Assembly: GCF_001949145.1 (NCBI RefSeq)
Contig: NW_019091402.1
Location: forward strand, 352,096 to 416,095
DNA: 64,000 nt
From: Acanthaster planci
Taxonomy: Eukaryota; Echinodermata; Asteroidea; Valvatida; Acanthasteridae
Direction of reading: 5' to 3'
A model generated the notes under the pieces. The model saw nothing but the letters and a program-made list of their open reading frames with translations, was not told the origin of the DNA and did not search any database. A program made the position numbers and the translations under genes. Positions 13,921 to 26,280 of this stretch are shown here, piece by piece (position 1 is the first letter of the stretch; the number at the start of each line of letters is the position of its first letter).

Positions 13921-16900
13921 GTCGGTATTTTGCCCCAGACTCAATGCCCCCCCTCCCCCTTGCAAAATGAAATTTGTCAGGCAGACGCTGTCCCAAAATG
14001 ACTTCTGTGCCACACGTTGGCATTGCCATCAATGACAGAATGGGGCTATCAAAATGCCCTATGGCTGAGCAAAATTTTGACGCTTGTGACACATCAAACT
14101 GTTTTCTGATTTCATCAACCTTGGAGAGAAGAGTTGTGCATCTTTAAAGAGACAACATCCTACAGAAAGTTCAATGCCATCATGTGTATATCAACCTGCC
14201 TTAAATCCCTCCGGATATTCACTTGCCCAAAAAAGTTACAAAATACATTGCACTTATGTACTTACAGTCCTGAATCCTCAAATTTTAAGGTGTCTTGACA
14301 CACACCCCGGGGGTCACAACTGTGAACATTCCAACTTTTTTCCTCTTAGGAATATGAGGTATTTAACATAAACACACATTGTTTGAATAATACGTGTTAT
14401 AGAATTTTCTCATCTAAATTTTAATTCTGAGCTGGAGAGTCCCTCGACACCGAGACGGCCATGTGTGGTTCTCAAAAATAAACATGCCTCAATTTGTTAT
14501 GTATATATATACGTGCACGGACATAAATTTGTGTACATCTCCTACCGCTTTTTACCGACCCATTTTCTTTGGAAAAGGGATCGTGTGTCGATTCGTCCAC
14601 AAGATAGCTAATTTGCACATGACGCCTCGGTCTGAGAAAAGATGCAATAAAAAAAAAAATGTTCCTTCACGCGGGAAAGGAAAACAAGACTGCGGTGCAT
14701 GAAGATACCATCGGGGAATTGTGGTAATATGGAAGGGTGGGAGGGGGGGTCCGAATGAGGCTATAGGCAGGGCCATGTGAATGCAGGAGCTGTGCCTAAG
14801 ACAAGAGGGAGTGCTTGAACGCCGGTGAATTAGCCGTGCCGCACTCGAGCCCTGTTTGTTTGAGGGGATTGGATACAGAGAAGCGACTTGCAAAGACCCG
14901 AGCAGGGTCGAGCCGTCCGTCCACCCGCAAGTTCCCCTGTATTGCCTACCCCCGTCAAGCGTCCCGGGGGGGGCCTGCAGAGTTTATGCAGAGAGGGCAC
15001 TCTCCTCGTCGTGGTGTTTTCACAAAAGGGCCCTTGGCCAAAGGCGATTTGCTGAATTATGAATGGCTTGACTGTGTGGGGAGATGTCAACGTTAGGTGC
15101 TTGGAGACACGAACAAATTCCACACTTGAAGAATGACGACGATAAGGGAATTCCACTTTTTTGACAAATGATTAACAATTATAGGGCTGGAAAATTAATT
15201 TCCACCGGTGGCTACGATGCCCAGGTTGCAGGGTTGGACACGTTTGAAATAAATGCTTGAATTGGAGGATTTCTGAAAGAAGAGGTCACAGTGCTTCAAG
15301 GGATGTCTTTCACTTGTGAAATAAAAATCCTTTGAAAAAAAAAATTAAAAATGATTACAAATTGATTCTACTGGTCCGAATAATACGCTGCATGTAGTTT
15401 ATGACTGGAAAGATTTTCAGTAATATTCAAGTGACGAAATCAAACGAATCCTCACATGAATTATGCACGCAGCAAAACATAACATACATGTAAAAAAATT
15501 ATTAAAATGAGTTGAAAATGATATGATACAGAATGAAAACGGCATGATTAAATTGACTGTGTTTCACATCTGTCTTTGCTAAAGTGAAGTTATTATTTAT
15601 GTAAAATGCTGAATGCACCATCCCTCTTTGGAGAACCTATGTACATGTACACATAAGTCAAGCACCAATCTGTAATGCTTTCAGAATCATCCAAGATTGG
15701 ACACACATAAAATTGTATCCATCACATCTCTCCTAATTAATGAAAAAAAAATGGGAAAAAAAATTTGCGGTACCTTGCCATGTGCACTAATGGCCTTTCC
15801 TCTCTGTGTTGTTGGTAAAACTATAAGTAATAGCCGGATCTTCAATGCCTAATCCCCGACATCAGCATTGATTTGACCAAAGAGCAGCCCCATCAAAATT
15901 GCATGATGGCAACTTTAAAGGGAATGATTGCTAATGCCTCGTTTTTCTGACAAGAGCTAAGGTCAGCAAAGTCGAAGAGTACTGTGATTCACAATCACGA
16001 AGCTACATGTAGGTGTACATGACAGGAATGACAACCAAACAATTTGTGTCTTAACGCTAAAATAAGAGGCTTGATTTGAACACAAACATTCACTGAAGCT
16101 AGCAGTATCATGGAACTAATACACTTTCACGTTTTAACAGTCAGTGACTGGATCCCAAAAAAATCAGTTTTAATGCTGTTTTTCCCCCCGTGATTTTCAT
16201 TTGCATTACAAAGAGCAAACTGAGCTTTGCCGTGCATACTAGTAGCCCTCAGTTTAACACTCTGCCGTAAAAAAACATACACCTGTAATGTGGGTTTAAC
16301 ATGTTGAGGGGCCCTCTTGAATTTTGCAAGATTCCCTTTAAAAGCCTTAAGTTGGTGATTTCCAACTTGTTTGTTTTTAGAGCATGGGAAGGGCCATAAC
16401 CAATATCTTGCTTAATTCCTGAAGGGAGTTTCTCTGTAGGATACATGTATCTTCTTTTGAAATAATTTTGCTTTATCCAAACAAACAACACTAAAAACAA
16501 AAATCAAAGTTATTAAGAACCACAAAATGGTCAATGACTTTGCCCATAATTAGATATGATTATCTTTAGGATTAGTGCTTTCATAACATCCTCCACAAGA
16601 AATGCCTTCATTTTCCGACCACAAACCAAAGAAACAATGTTTTTCCCTTTTATTGATTTGATACAAGTTCTAGCGGTCAACCAGGCATGTCTTCTCCCCA
16701 ATCCAACAAGGAAATTTCCTTTTTCCTGATTGGCACTAGCGTGATTGTGGCTGGCTGAACACCTGATACGATTGGTAAACAATGGTGTCAATATCCCGGT
16801 TGTACATGTACGTGTATTATTAGCAGAAAAAAAAAGGCCATCAGAAAATTAGGGGAAAGTGAAATTGGGGCAGAAAGTTCACACCTGAGTTAAGAAAAAG

Positions 16901-17954
16901 CTTCCATTCGGTTCATGTGCACGTCAAGAGACGAGGGACATGCCTCAGCATTACGTGTACCGACTGGTATGGGCACAAATGCATTGCTCTCCTAGAAAAA
17001 GTTCTTCCGAAGCTAGAGATCTTGTCTGATCAAAGAAAACAGCTCCATAGAACTTGCGTTATACACCAATGCAAACATTGTTTTGTTTATACAGTGACAC
17101 ACTTACATTTCCTGGATATGGGCGGAGTACTATGCAAAAACAAAGTACAAGAAAGCACTGACTTAAGTTCCTTCAAAACATCTCTACCGGGAATGCTCTG
17201 TGAAGAGTTTGACGACCTCGATGAACTTCTGCATTGAAATTGGTCCTCTACAGAAACCCGATAAGCAAACTTTTCACAAAAATGACACCACCGTGTCAAC
17301 TTTCTTCCATGCCACAAACCTTCCCCCTTCTCTTAAAACTTCGGACGTGGTATTTGTTGGACCATGCTCCGAAAGTTGGGGGAAAATGTCAAAATCACAA
17401 GCAACGTCCACTTATGTACCAGTATAACACTTGAATAATAATCAACTGTATTTTAATTTGTACGTTACTGAAGACAACTGTGATCTAATTACAGCAAGCT
17501 GCTCCAGGATCTACAGGATACAACGTAACTGATAGGCAACTACCCAGTATGGCCAACCCCTCAACAACACAAAATTCCCTTTTCCCCAAAGGATAAAATG
17601 TCAATGCCAATGAAATCATGGTCTTATCTTACCAGTACAATAGCTCATTTTCATCATTTCAATGGAATCCATGTATTCTTGAGGGACCTATAAAATATAC
17701 ATGCACACGTACATATACTCTACATGTACATGTATGTACCGGTATATGGTGATTATAATGCACAATTTTGCATTATTGCAAATGATTTTGTATACATGTA
17801 TAGATACGTTGTTCAGCAACCATCTGCCGGTTGGTACAACAATAAGCCATTTGCGAGTTAAATTTGAATAAAATCTGGTACACTGAGTTCATTCATGTGA
17901 ACATAACAACTAGAATTCTCCACACTACAACCACAGTTGCTATACATGTATCTT

Positions 17955-18092
17955 GTGATTCAGGGGCAAGCTTTTGCTTAGTTACGGTACGTAAGAGATG
18001 CCTTGCAACAATACACTGTTCTGAATGGATAAGAAGGAACCAGTCCATTCCAGGGATGGTGGTCGCTATGCAAAAGCTTGCCCTGAATCACG
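17955..18092. repeat. Stem-loop from 23-bp inverted repeats
   Basis: GTGATTCAGGGGCAAGCTTTTGC at the left is matched by GCAAAAGCTTGCCCTGAATCAC at the right with one unpaired base, separated by about 92 bp. It is probably an old foldback element. Confidence 0.65.
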
Positions 18093-20059
18093 AGGTGTAG
18101 AAACAGTGTCTTTAGTCTGGGGAAATTAAATTGTTATGTTTCTATGCAATCAGATTACACAGTGTACCAAATTTTATTCAAATTTGAATTGCAAGTGGCT
18201 TATTGAAGGTCGAATATTCAAAAAATGAATTACATGTATTCAAACTGACTCAGCCCTACATGTACATGTAGTTTGAATTCACACAAACTACAAGACTACA
18301 GACAACTGAAATCTCCAAATAAAAACGGGCCATTTCCTCTTCCATATTGAAATCCATGATGATAATGCCTCTTTAAATTTGTAAGTCGTTTTCACCGGTG
18401 ATGACTCGCAGACCTCATTTTTGTGACCCGTTGCATCCCTAGGAAGTATTTTTCATTTTGCCCAGCCAAATATGGATGGAAGGGACTGCTGGGTCATGTG
18501 ACCGGGAAGGAAATCACCACCACCGCCAGTGATTCTAGGAGAGCAAAAGGGGATGTTACAACGATGGAGTTTGAAAGGAAACAAACAACACCTCCAGAGA
18601 CTGGAATCTGAAAGCTGAGATAACATGTTACAAAATTTTGTTTTTTAAGGGGGGCCCGACTGTTTTGTGACAGAGCCTTTTGTTCTTGTTCAGAGGCATG
18701 GGGAAACCCCCAGGAATCCAGCTTCTTTTGAAAATACTGGGAAAAACAACAGGATCACATTTCTGCAGTTTGTAAAAATGTTCTTATCTCATCACACCAT
18801 TAGGGATGCAGATATAAAGCCAGTTCTTGAGGGGAAACAGGAAAGCTTTTGACCAATTTGCATGCATCGATATCAAATGGCTTTCCTTTTCTAAGACACT
18901 GTGAAAATACTTGTACTTTGTTGGATGGTGGAGACCTCTTCAGAGGTTGAGAGAACTAGTTACCTGTATCAATCACATTACAAATGTTTCAATGTGGGCT
19001 AAGAGGGAATGATATTTGCCACCTGTTTCTCTAACAGGTGTACCCTACATGTATTTTGACACTGTTAAAGCTTTCCAAGCGAAAATTGTGGGCAGACGTA
19101 AAAATAAGAAATTCCCCTAAAAATACATGTATGGCAAGAGACATAAAGATTTCAGTCTGAATGTATACAGTGTATGTACAGTAGTGCTGAAAGATTTTAA
19201 AATGCACCCAGCTTGTATCCTTCAAAGGGGTGTTCATTTCATTTCATACAACGTTGTTGCCACAAAACCTTTTCCGAGTTCTTTTTAACCAGGACTTGGG
19301 CGACTTAGATTTTCGTATCGACAGCATGTGCAGTACACATGTACCTACTGTACCCCGCTATTAGATGTCATGTAACAGGGACCAGAACATTTCTGTTTTC
19401 TGCCCAAGAGTGAACAGGCAACTTACCGGTACATACATGTAGTTATTATAGTTTTATGGTTTATTATACTGCTACTTCGAGGTTACAACCCAGTGGCTGA
19501 GTTGAGGGTGGGTTTTACAATGCCGTAAAATTAAAAAAAAAATTGAAACATCTACAGGCAGTATAAAAGGAATTCCCATAAAAATGTACCAGTCCATACA
19601 GTACGCGTACATGTACATAGCTACAGGAATGGAATACAAATTTTACAATTACATGTACAATTGAATAAAAATTTATGATGCGCTGTACCCATCATGTTTG
19701 AAAGACCCGGTGTTTGAGAGTCTGCTAATGGTGTGCTACATGTAAGCTGGATTAAAAAGTGAGGCTGGCTGTATATAAATACTGTACATGAACATGTACA
19801 TGTATGTATGTGTAGACATTCTTTCAGGTTGGCTTTGGTATTGAACTTACATGTACATGTACAAATGTAGGTATCATTTTTCTCTGCTGCATTTTATTTT
19901 TCAAAGAAAACCTCAGGTGCTGGTTAAATTATTTATGGTAGGTAATGTTTGGTGATGCCCTATGGGCAGAATAAAGAGGAAATAGAACAGGGCGAAAAAA
20001 ACAGCCAGGTTTGAAGGCAGACTTTCTCTGGAGAATAATCCGACAACCCCTCAAGGAAG

Positions 20060-20132
20060 AGCAGTGTGGTCAGTTGATAAGACGCACTTCATGCTCTGGT
20101 GCAAATCAAAGGTGAACCCTGCTTTTATCATG
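20060..20132 (+). repeat. Possible tRNA-derived SINE relic
   Basis: GTGTGGTCAGTTGATAAGAC resembles a Pol III A box region of tRNA-type SINEs, and CAAAGGTGAACCC about 40 bp on resembles a worn B box. No A tail or target duplication was found. Confidence 0.25.
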
Positions 20133-20409
20133 ATGGGCACACCAGGCTGAAAAACATCTCAATCAAATGGTGCTGGTGGGTTAAACAACAAGTGGTTTCC
20201 CCACAGTTCAAGTATCCATCAACACAACAAAAGACAAAGTACTGTACCTTGGAAAGAAAGGTACCAGTGCACGCTTGATCAATATTTCAATACAAAAGGG
20301 ACTTCATCCCAATAATCATTTCCTTCTGGACCTGTAAGAGAAAGAGTCAAGATCCGGATCTGGAGTTTTTGCATAACCTACTGTACATGCAACATGTTTC
20401 ATTGCCCAC

Positions 20410-20480
20410 TGATACATGTACAGTCTACGTACACTACATGTACATGTACCATACCAGTACATGTACTGTGTACATACTGT
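20410..20480. repeat. ACATGT/TGTACA palindrome cluster
   Basis: CTACATGTACATGTACCATA, CAGTACATGTACTGTGTACA and neighbours. Confidence 0.85.
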
Positions 20481-20714
20481 AGTTAGCCCCCCATGGGGGT
20501 GGGGCAAAGGGGTGCTTGTTTCTCCTGGGAAAACAAAAGGAAAAAGACATTTGGGAAAAAAGGGAGGAAACAGAAGTAATTTCAAAAAAGAGATGAATGG
20601 AGATGACAATCATCAATATGTTTAAAGAACAAAACTCACAACTGATAACTGTCATAAATCGAAACAAGTGGCTTCCCCCCCCCCAAAAAAAGAGTCCTGG
20701 CAACACCAATGAAA

Positions 20715-20837
20715 CCTCCCCTTCCCCAATGGAATCATTCCCCTTCCCCAATGGAATCATTCCCCTTCCCCAATGGAATCATTCCCCTTCCCCAATGGAA
20801 TCATTCCCCTTCCCCAATGGAATCATTCCCCTTCCTT
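20715..20837. repeat. 22-bp tandem repeat, five copies
   Basis: AATGGAATCATT plus CCCCTTCCCC starts at 20728, 20750, 20772, 20794 and 20816 with partial units at both edges. The units are almost identical, so the array is young. It makes long meaningless open frames. Confidence 0.95.
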
Positions 20838-23800
20838 CTTTTCTTTCCTTCCCTTCAGCTCAGTTTCAATATCGGAAACACAATTATGGGTGGATCAAAA
20901 CAATTGAACTCAACATTCCTAATTCATTCTCAAATCACTGATGTACATGTACATGTAAAGGGGTTTTTTGGGAGGGGGCTCAGATGCAAAGAAACAGTGC
21001 TTTCCCCCCCCCAAAAAAAAAGGGAAGGGCACATAAAATACATGTACCACCCCAACTGTCCATCTAGCTGCCTTTGCAGTTTCAAAATACCACATCTAGT
21101 CATCAAAACGTTTGGTATAAGAGATTTCACATCATTTCCCATTAACAAGCAGCTTGTTGAAGTTGTCAGAGAAAATTCATATGTATTTTAAGAATGAATG
21201 TCAGTCTTCGAGGGTTACAATTGCCTTACGTGTATCTATACAGGAAATATTACATATTTGCATTACTGGTGTCTCCATGGTGTCTCAGGGGCTGTTTTTG
21301 TTGTTTTAATTTAGTTACAAGAAATGCACAAAAGGTTAACTCAAACCTATCCCAGTGCCACAAAACTTTTGCCTTTTGCAGACTTGTTAACGCATGACCT
21401 CTATTTTAACTCCAAAACAATTCTCAAGCATCTCCAGCGTGCCATACTTACAGGAGCTACCGCAAAGGAGAGAAAACCACAAAAACTTTTCAAAAAAGGT
21501 GGTTTCACAAACAAAAAGTTCTGTTGCGAATGTAAGAGTGGCCACCAAGTGATAGACACAACAAAGAACTTCAAAGGAAGGTACATGTACTGTATGCAAA
21601 GCAACACAACTCCATCCCGACAAGTCCACAACGTAGGCGGGAATACATTCGCACATGAGGGTCAAATGATTTGGTTTCGGGATAAACAAGTTTTCCTCCG
21701 TGGACAAGTTAAATTGACGGCAAATTGCCCCCCCCCAAAAAAGAAAGAAAATTGGCTTATTAAACTCTGAAAATTTGCCCTGGGCCATTTATGGAAATAG
21801 TGAAATGCCACCACACAACATAGCTCCCCAGATGCTTCGCTTAAAGTTAGGACACCAAAACACCCAAATTTATCAACTCTTGGTATAATTGCCGTATCAT
21901 TAGGAGACTGTCCCCACAGGTTCCCTGCCCTGGAGGCAGTCTGCCAAGCCAAATAAACAATGCTCCCACGTCTGTCCACTTTCAGTTTTTATCCCCTTCA
22001 AACATTTGCCAACACTGTCCCTTCACTCCTTCTGACAAGTCACTTGGAGAACTTTCACAGTGTCATGTGGTATCCTTGCACCTGATAATTAATTGCCTGA
22101 ACCAAGCAGTTTGTCTACCTGAGGTAGCATGCAAATCCACAGAGTTGCTGTCATAATACATGTACACAAGTCAACTTGACAGAAAAACCATCTCACACCC
22201 GTGGACATACACACAGCGATTTTTGACTGTGAAAGAATTAAGGACCAAGAGGTTTGGGATCTCCAGAAATGCAGGTTCATTCCTTGTCCTGGTATAAGAC
22301 AACTTTCCCAGTAGGTTTTTCTGACAGTTTTTCCAGACTGCATTCTGCTAGTGCTAGAGAACTGGAGACTTGCTCCTTTTTGACAGTCCTCCTTTAAAAC
22401 TACACGTAGCTTTGCCACACAGGGTCAAGCACACCGCAACCACGCTTTGCCTGGGACGTGTTATTCTAAGGTGTGCCCTTGACAAGTGGGGGGGGAGGGG
22501 AGGGGTGACTTTAATGCCCCACCGCCAGTGAGTGATACAGGGCGACACTGCATGTCAGCTAGCCGTGGGGTGCGATAGTTTGCACCGGTACTTGACTCCG
22601 AGACCTGACATTTCAACCTGATGGTGAAGATGGAAGCCTCGGGGCTGCGTCCAAACAATTGAGGCTGTGGCTACCCAATGGCAGCCACTGGTTAGTGGCT
22701 ACCTGCACTGTCACAGACCAGGGGTAAGATGGGGTGACAAAGAGAAATCCTCAAACTTCAATGAGCCGAGCAGTTATAACAATGAAATGAACACAAAAGG
22801 GTACTCTCTAAAGTGGCTAGGATTACGTGAATCTTACTCTTTTATGAGAAAGTAGAAAAACCTACTTGATACTAAATCTCTATTAAACCACAACTGGGGA
22901 CAGAATACCCTGGAATATGGAAATATCCTGAGAAAAAGGCTTGGGCCGCTTGGCCAATAGAGGGCACTCATCTAGGCTGCCTGTACACACTAACATCAAC
23001 AAAATCAAAATCTTACACACTATGATTTCCTGAAAGCTTTCCATTCAGTTTCACACATGTACATGTACATCTGACTGCAGGGTCTGCTTTTTGTATTTAG
23101 TGAGGTGAGTTTAAAAGATCCGAAGCTGCAATGCAGCACCATGTTTTACCCTCAAAACATAAAACTATCTCTAGTGGGACCAAAGTGATCTAATTCAAGT
23201 TTTGTAAGTACTGTAGTTCAAATAACAATCATTCAAAAGTGCCTCTGCCGTCAAAGATAAGCCCTTGAGACAGCTACCGGTAACGCCAAAATTCAATCAG
23301 AAACGAGTGTTGGATTCAAGTCCTTTTTCAAGTCCCATTATGGTGAACAATGACAACAGAATGCTGTTGTCACAGCTCATTTGAATAGCTTGTGAATTAG
23401 CTTCAGACTGACTGACTTGTGATGGACTTGTGACGGACTTACAGCCACTTGTGATGGACTCGAATATAACACTATCAGAAAGCATTCATCAGGGGCTCAA
23501 CTACTAAATTTTCCCCAGGTCACCTGCGCACAAAATAAATGCACATGGATAACAGGCAAAAGTGACCAGCACTTGACTGATAGGCCCTAGTGGCTGACCA
23601 AACTTTACCAATGAGTTGAAATATAATGTACCGGTACTACCTGGTATCTGGTACGTGCTCCGAGCAGAAACAAGAGAGGGCCTTCTTGTACATGGAAACA
23701 ATGGTCCTTAGGTGGGACCTCGTCATGCGAGTGAACAGGCCTACTGGTATGCGCGCGTTTGTCATGAAGCATGCAGAAAGCGTGCAACCAATTTACGTTT

Positions 23801-24589
23801 GCATGTACCGTACATGGACATCACATGAGCACCAGGCACGAGCATGAGCTCAGTTGAAAAAACTTCCCACCAGCTTGTCTCTGCTGTGCTGTTGAGGGCG
23901 CACTTCAATTCAGGGCGAATAATAATAATGACTGTCATCAGTGTTTTGGTAAATAGCCTCTTAGCAGTTCCTGTTCAATTTAACCCTCAGAAAAGTCTGT
24001 GCCACGTGCAGTGACTCTAATGGAAACATGTGCTGCAATGGTGTTCCAATGTATATAAAAAAGTGGTCAAGAGAGGGCGCCACACACATTATATGGAGTC
24101 AGGGTGAGCCTGTGCTTCCAGGTTTTATTGACCTATTGAACTTTTTCATTATCGTGACACTGTATTCATTAACAATGCAGATGCACACGTGAGGTTTCGT
24201 GTTGTCTGAATTTTTCTCCTAAATAATTAGCAGCACTCATCTGATTGCTTTAAATTTTTCTTTGGCTGGAAGTTCCACAGTCTGTACAATATTTGCATCT
24301 GTGCCATGACATGGAAATATTAACCCAGCAGGATCAGAACTCAGATTTTATGGCATGCCTGCAGAATCTGCTAAAACTTAATAACTTGCTTTTTAAAGCT
24401 TTATGACTACACTTCCAACATGTAAGCATTTAATATTTTTTGTCATTTGGTCTTCAGAAACGGAGCTAGAGCTCTTTGCAAATGAAAATAAAAGTTTAAG
24501 GCCAAGCAGCCAACTTCAAACCTGCACATTCTCACCACTTCAAATGGCAAAAAAAGCAAAAAGTGCATTTGGAAACTAAGAAAACTTAC

Positions 24590-24634
24590 CGGTCTCTCAG
24601 ATTCAGTGCAGGAAGGCATCTTGGTGGATTCCAT
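24590..24634 (-). CDS. Candidate start exon MESTKMPSCTESERP, unrecognised
   Basis: Minus-strand ATG in good Kozak context (CACAATGG) followed by 15 codons, MESTKMPSCTESERP, and the donor CCG|GTAAGTTTTC, phase 0. Upstream on the minus strand is a CpG-bearing segment (24.65-24.78 kb) without an obvious acceptor, which fits a first exon. No family recognised. Its phase does not match the 25354 exon, so they would be separate starts. Confidence 0.33.
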
Positions 24635-25353
24635 TGTGGGTTTTTTTTTTCTTTAGGCACGCAGTTGAAGCACACACGTTGCACTCGCTCAGGTCACGAC
24701 ATCATCTGTCTGTTGTCTCGGGTATCCCAGAACCACTGTTGATTGCTCGCTGCAAAGCCCGTTGGATGACCCTACGGCACATGTACCGGTTCATGGACAA
24801 CTGTTGGTATTTAACAATCCGGTTCTACCTATCCAAACTCAATCACTTTCTGGCTGGGACGTGTTGATGTGACAGGGGGGAGTTCACATCCATTTCACAT
24901 TTTAGAACCAAAAAAACCTGGATAAGCGTGGTTAAATACATGTACAGGTACCTCTCACACTATGCTGTTACCCGTACACAAGCTGTTCAAACAATTTTGA
25001 CAGTGCGTTGTTTCAAGTTTTTTCTCCAAATTCAAAGCACGACCACTGAAGTAGGTTATATTCACACACCTAAAAAGCAAATTGTCTCTTTATAGCACAC
25101 TACAGGAATGATCTCAAGAGATGCACGCCCCTTCTGGAAAACACTTGCATGAAAAATACTACACATAAGGGGGTACTCGCCGAGTCTTTCCGAACCACGA
25201 CACTTGTAGAACTGAGGAGAACTGAATTTCGCCGTTCAAAGGTTGAGATGATGTCACAGCACTAGTTCACGACACTTATGGGTCCTTTATCTCTTTTGGA
25301 CTGCACACGAATCTGGAGAGTTCTCCACACACGGCCAGCACATTACAACTCAC

Positions 25354-25543
25354 CGTCCCTGTTTACTGAAGAAACAGGCGGCTCACGTTCACGACACTTT
25401 GGGCCACTCCGGGTTCTGGGTTGATACAGATTTTTTTTGCCCAGGAAGAGGAATTTACCACTCGCGTGTACATAGGCACGATTCAATCCAATCGCTCCAG
25501 CCTTGTCTGGAGCCAGCCTAGCCGGATTTGGAGGCAATTCCAT
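25354..25543 (-). CDS. Candidate start exon in a CpG-rich patch, unrecognised
   Basis: Minus-strand ATG at 25543 opens 63 codons (starts MELPPNPARLAPDKAGAIGL, ends PPVSSVNRDG) up to the donor GACG|GTGAGTTG at 25354, phase 1. The patch 25.17-25.56 kb is CpG-richer than its surroundings, as in a promoter or first exon. No known domain. Confidence 0.25.
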
Positions 25544-25877
25544 CCGAATTCAACGGTGATAGCGCAAACAGGGTCCACAAACTGCTTCATATTGCCAACT
25601 CAAAGTCAAACTCCATCGCCTGTAAATTAAGAATCGAAACTGAAACTTGAGAAGGACAATGAGATGTGCTGAGAATCAATGGGGAAGACATGATTTAAAA
25701 GTCTTATGACAGACTACATACGTACTGTGTGGCTGTGTGTACACTGGCTCCCCCACAGTAATGAGATACAATTAGCTGCAAAATGTGGGATTTGAGGAGG
25801 AGGCACCGGCGAATACAGCAAACCAAGATATTTTGCTCAGCTTTTCCTGTACATCCTGGACCACATGTGATCATAAT

Positions 25878-26235
25878 GGTACATGTACCTGGTACATGTA
25901 CGGTATACGAAATACATGACTTTATACTTTTGCAATGTAATGTATGTACTGGAACAAATAACATACATGTACATGTCCATGTGTGACCATGTGCATTCAT
26001 GTACATGTAAGTTTACCAAATATCTTCTAATTTATGTAAACTACCTACCCAGTACATGTACTGTACACGTACTGCTTGGTACATGTATGCCACACTTGTG
26101 AACAAACTCCTGCCAACTCACCAGGGATGGAAGTACCATCACACTGTTCGGAAGTTATAGCCAGAGTACATGTACATGTATGTACTCAGTGCAACCCATA
26201 TCACAGCTTGGTTACATGTACAGTACACGTACTTA
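25878..26235. repeat. ACATGT/TGTACA palindrome cluster
   Basis: A dense series, for example GGTACATGTACCTGGTACAT and AGAGTACATGTACATGTATG. It ends next to the candidate minus-strand exon at 26237. Confidence 0.85.
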
Positions 26236-26236
26236 C

Positions 26237-26280
26237 CTTAACCAACGACAGATTTCTTCTAGAGCTCTGCGTTCTTGCTT
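26237..26280 (-). CDS. Candidate small internal exon, unrecognised
   Basis: Minus strand: acceptor GGTTGCTTCTTTTAG, then 44 nt open in one frame as KQERRALEEICRWLR (phase 0 in, phase 2 out), then TTAAG|GTAAGTACG. Both splice signals are excellent and the peptide is helix-like and charged. I do not recognise the family. It could be an exon of the gene whose promoter is at about 35.6 kb. A chance match of splice motifs is the alternative. Confidence 0.35.

Larger units (their letters stand above)
5412..24589. other. Long spacer without a recognisable gene
   Basis: AT-rich sequence with ACATGT clusters and the repeats listed separately. GC-richer patches occur near 7.6, 8.3, 10.1-10.5, 11.2, 11.9-12.1, 12.6-13.1, 13.7-14.0 and 14.4-15.1 kb. 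Open frames up to 177 codons exist but lack splice support or family motifs. It may be introns or a regulatory desert of a minus-strand gene. Confidence 0.4.

Noticed and set aside
16917-17237. + strand open frame ending EEFDDLDELLH, and a splice-bounded minus-strand frame over the same bases
   Set aside because: The end looks protein-like, but the frame lacks an ATG start, exon signals and homologues; both strands are open, and about 106 codons is within chance.
20597-21191. Open frames of 114 and 160 codons with PFPNGIIPLPQWNHS repeats
   Set aside because: Created by the 22-bp tandem repeat, which cycles through all three frames; no gene evidence.
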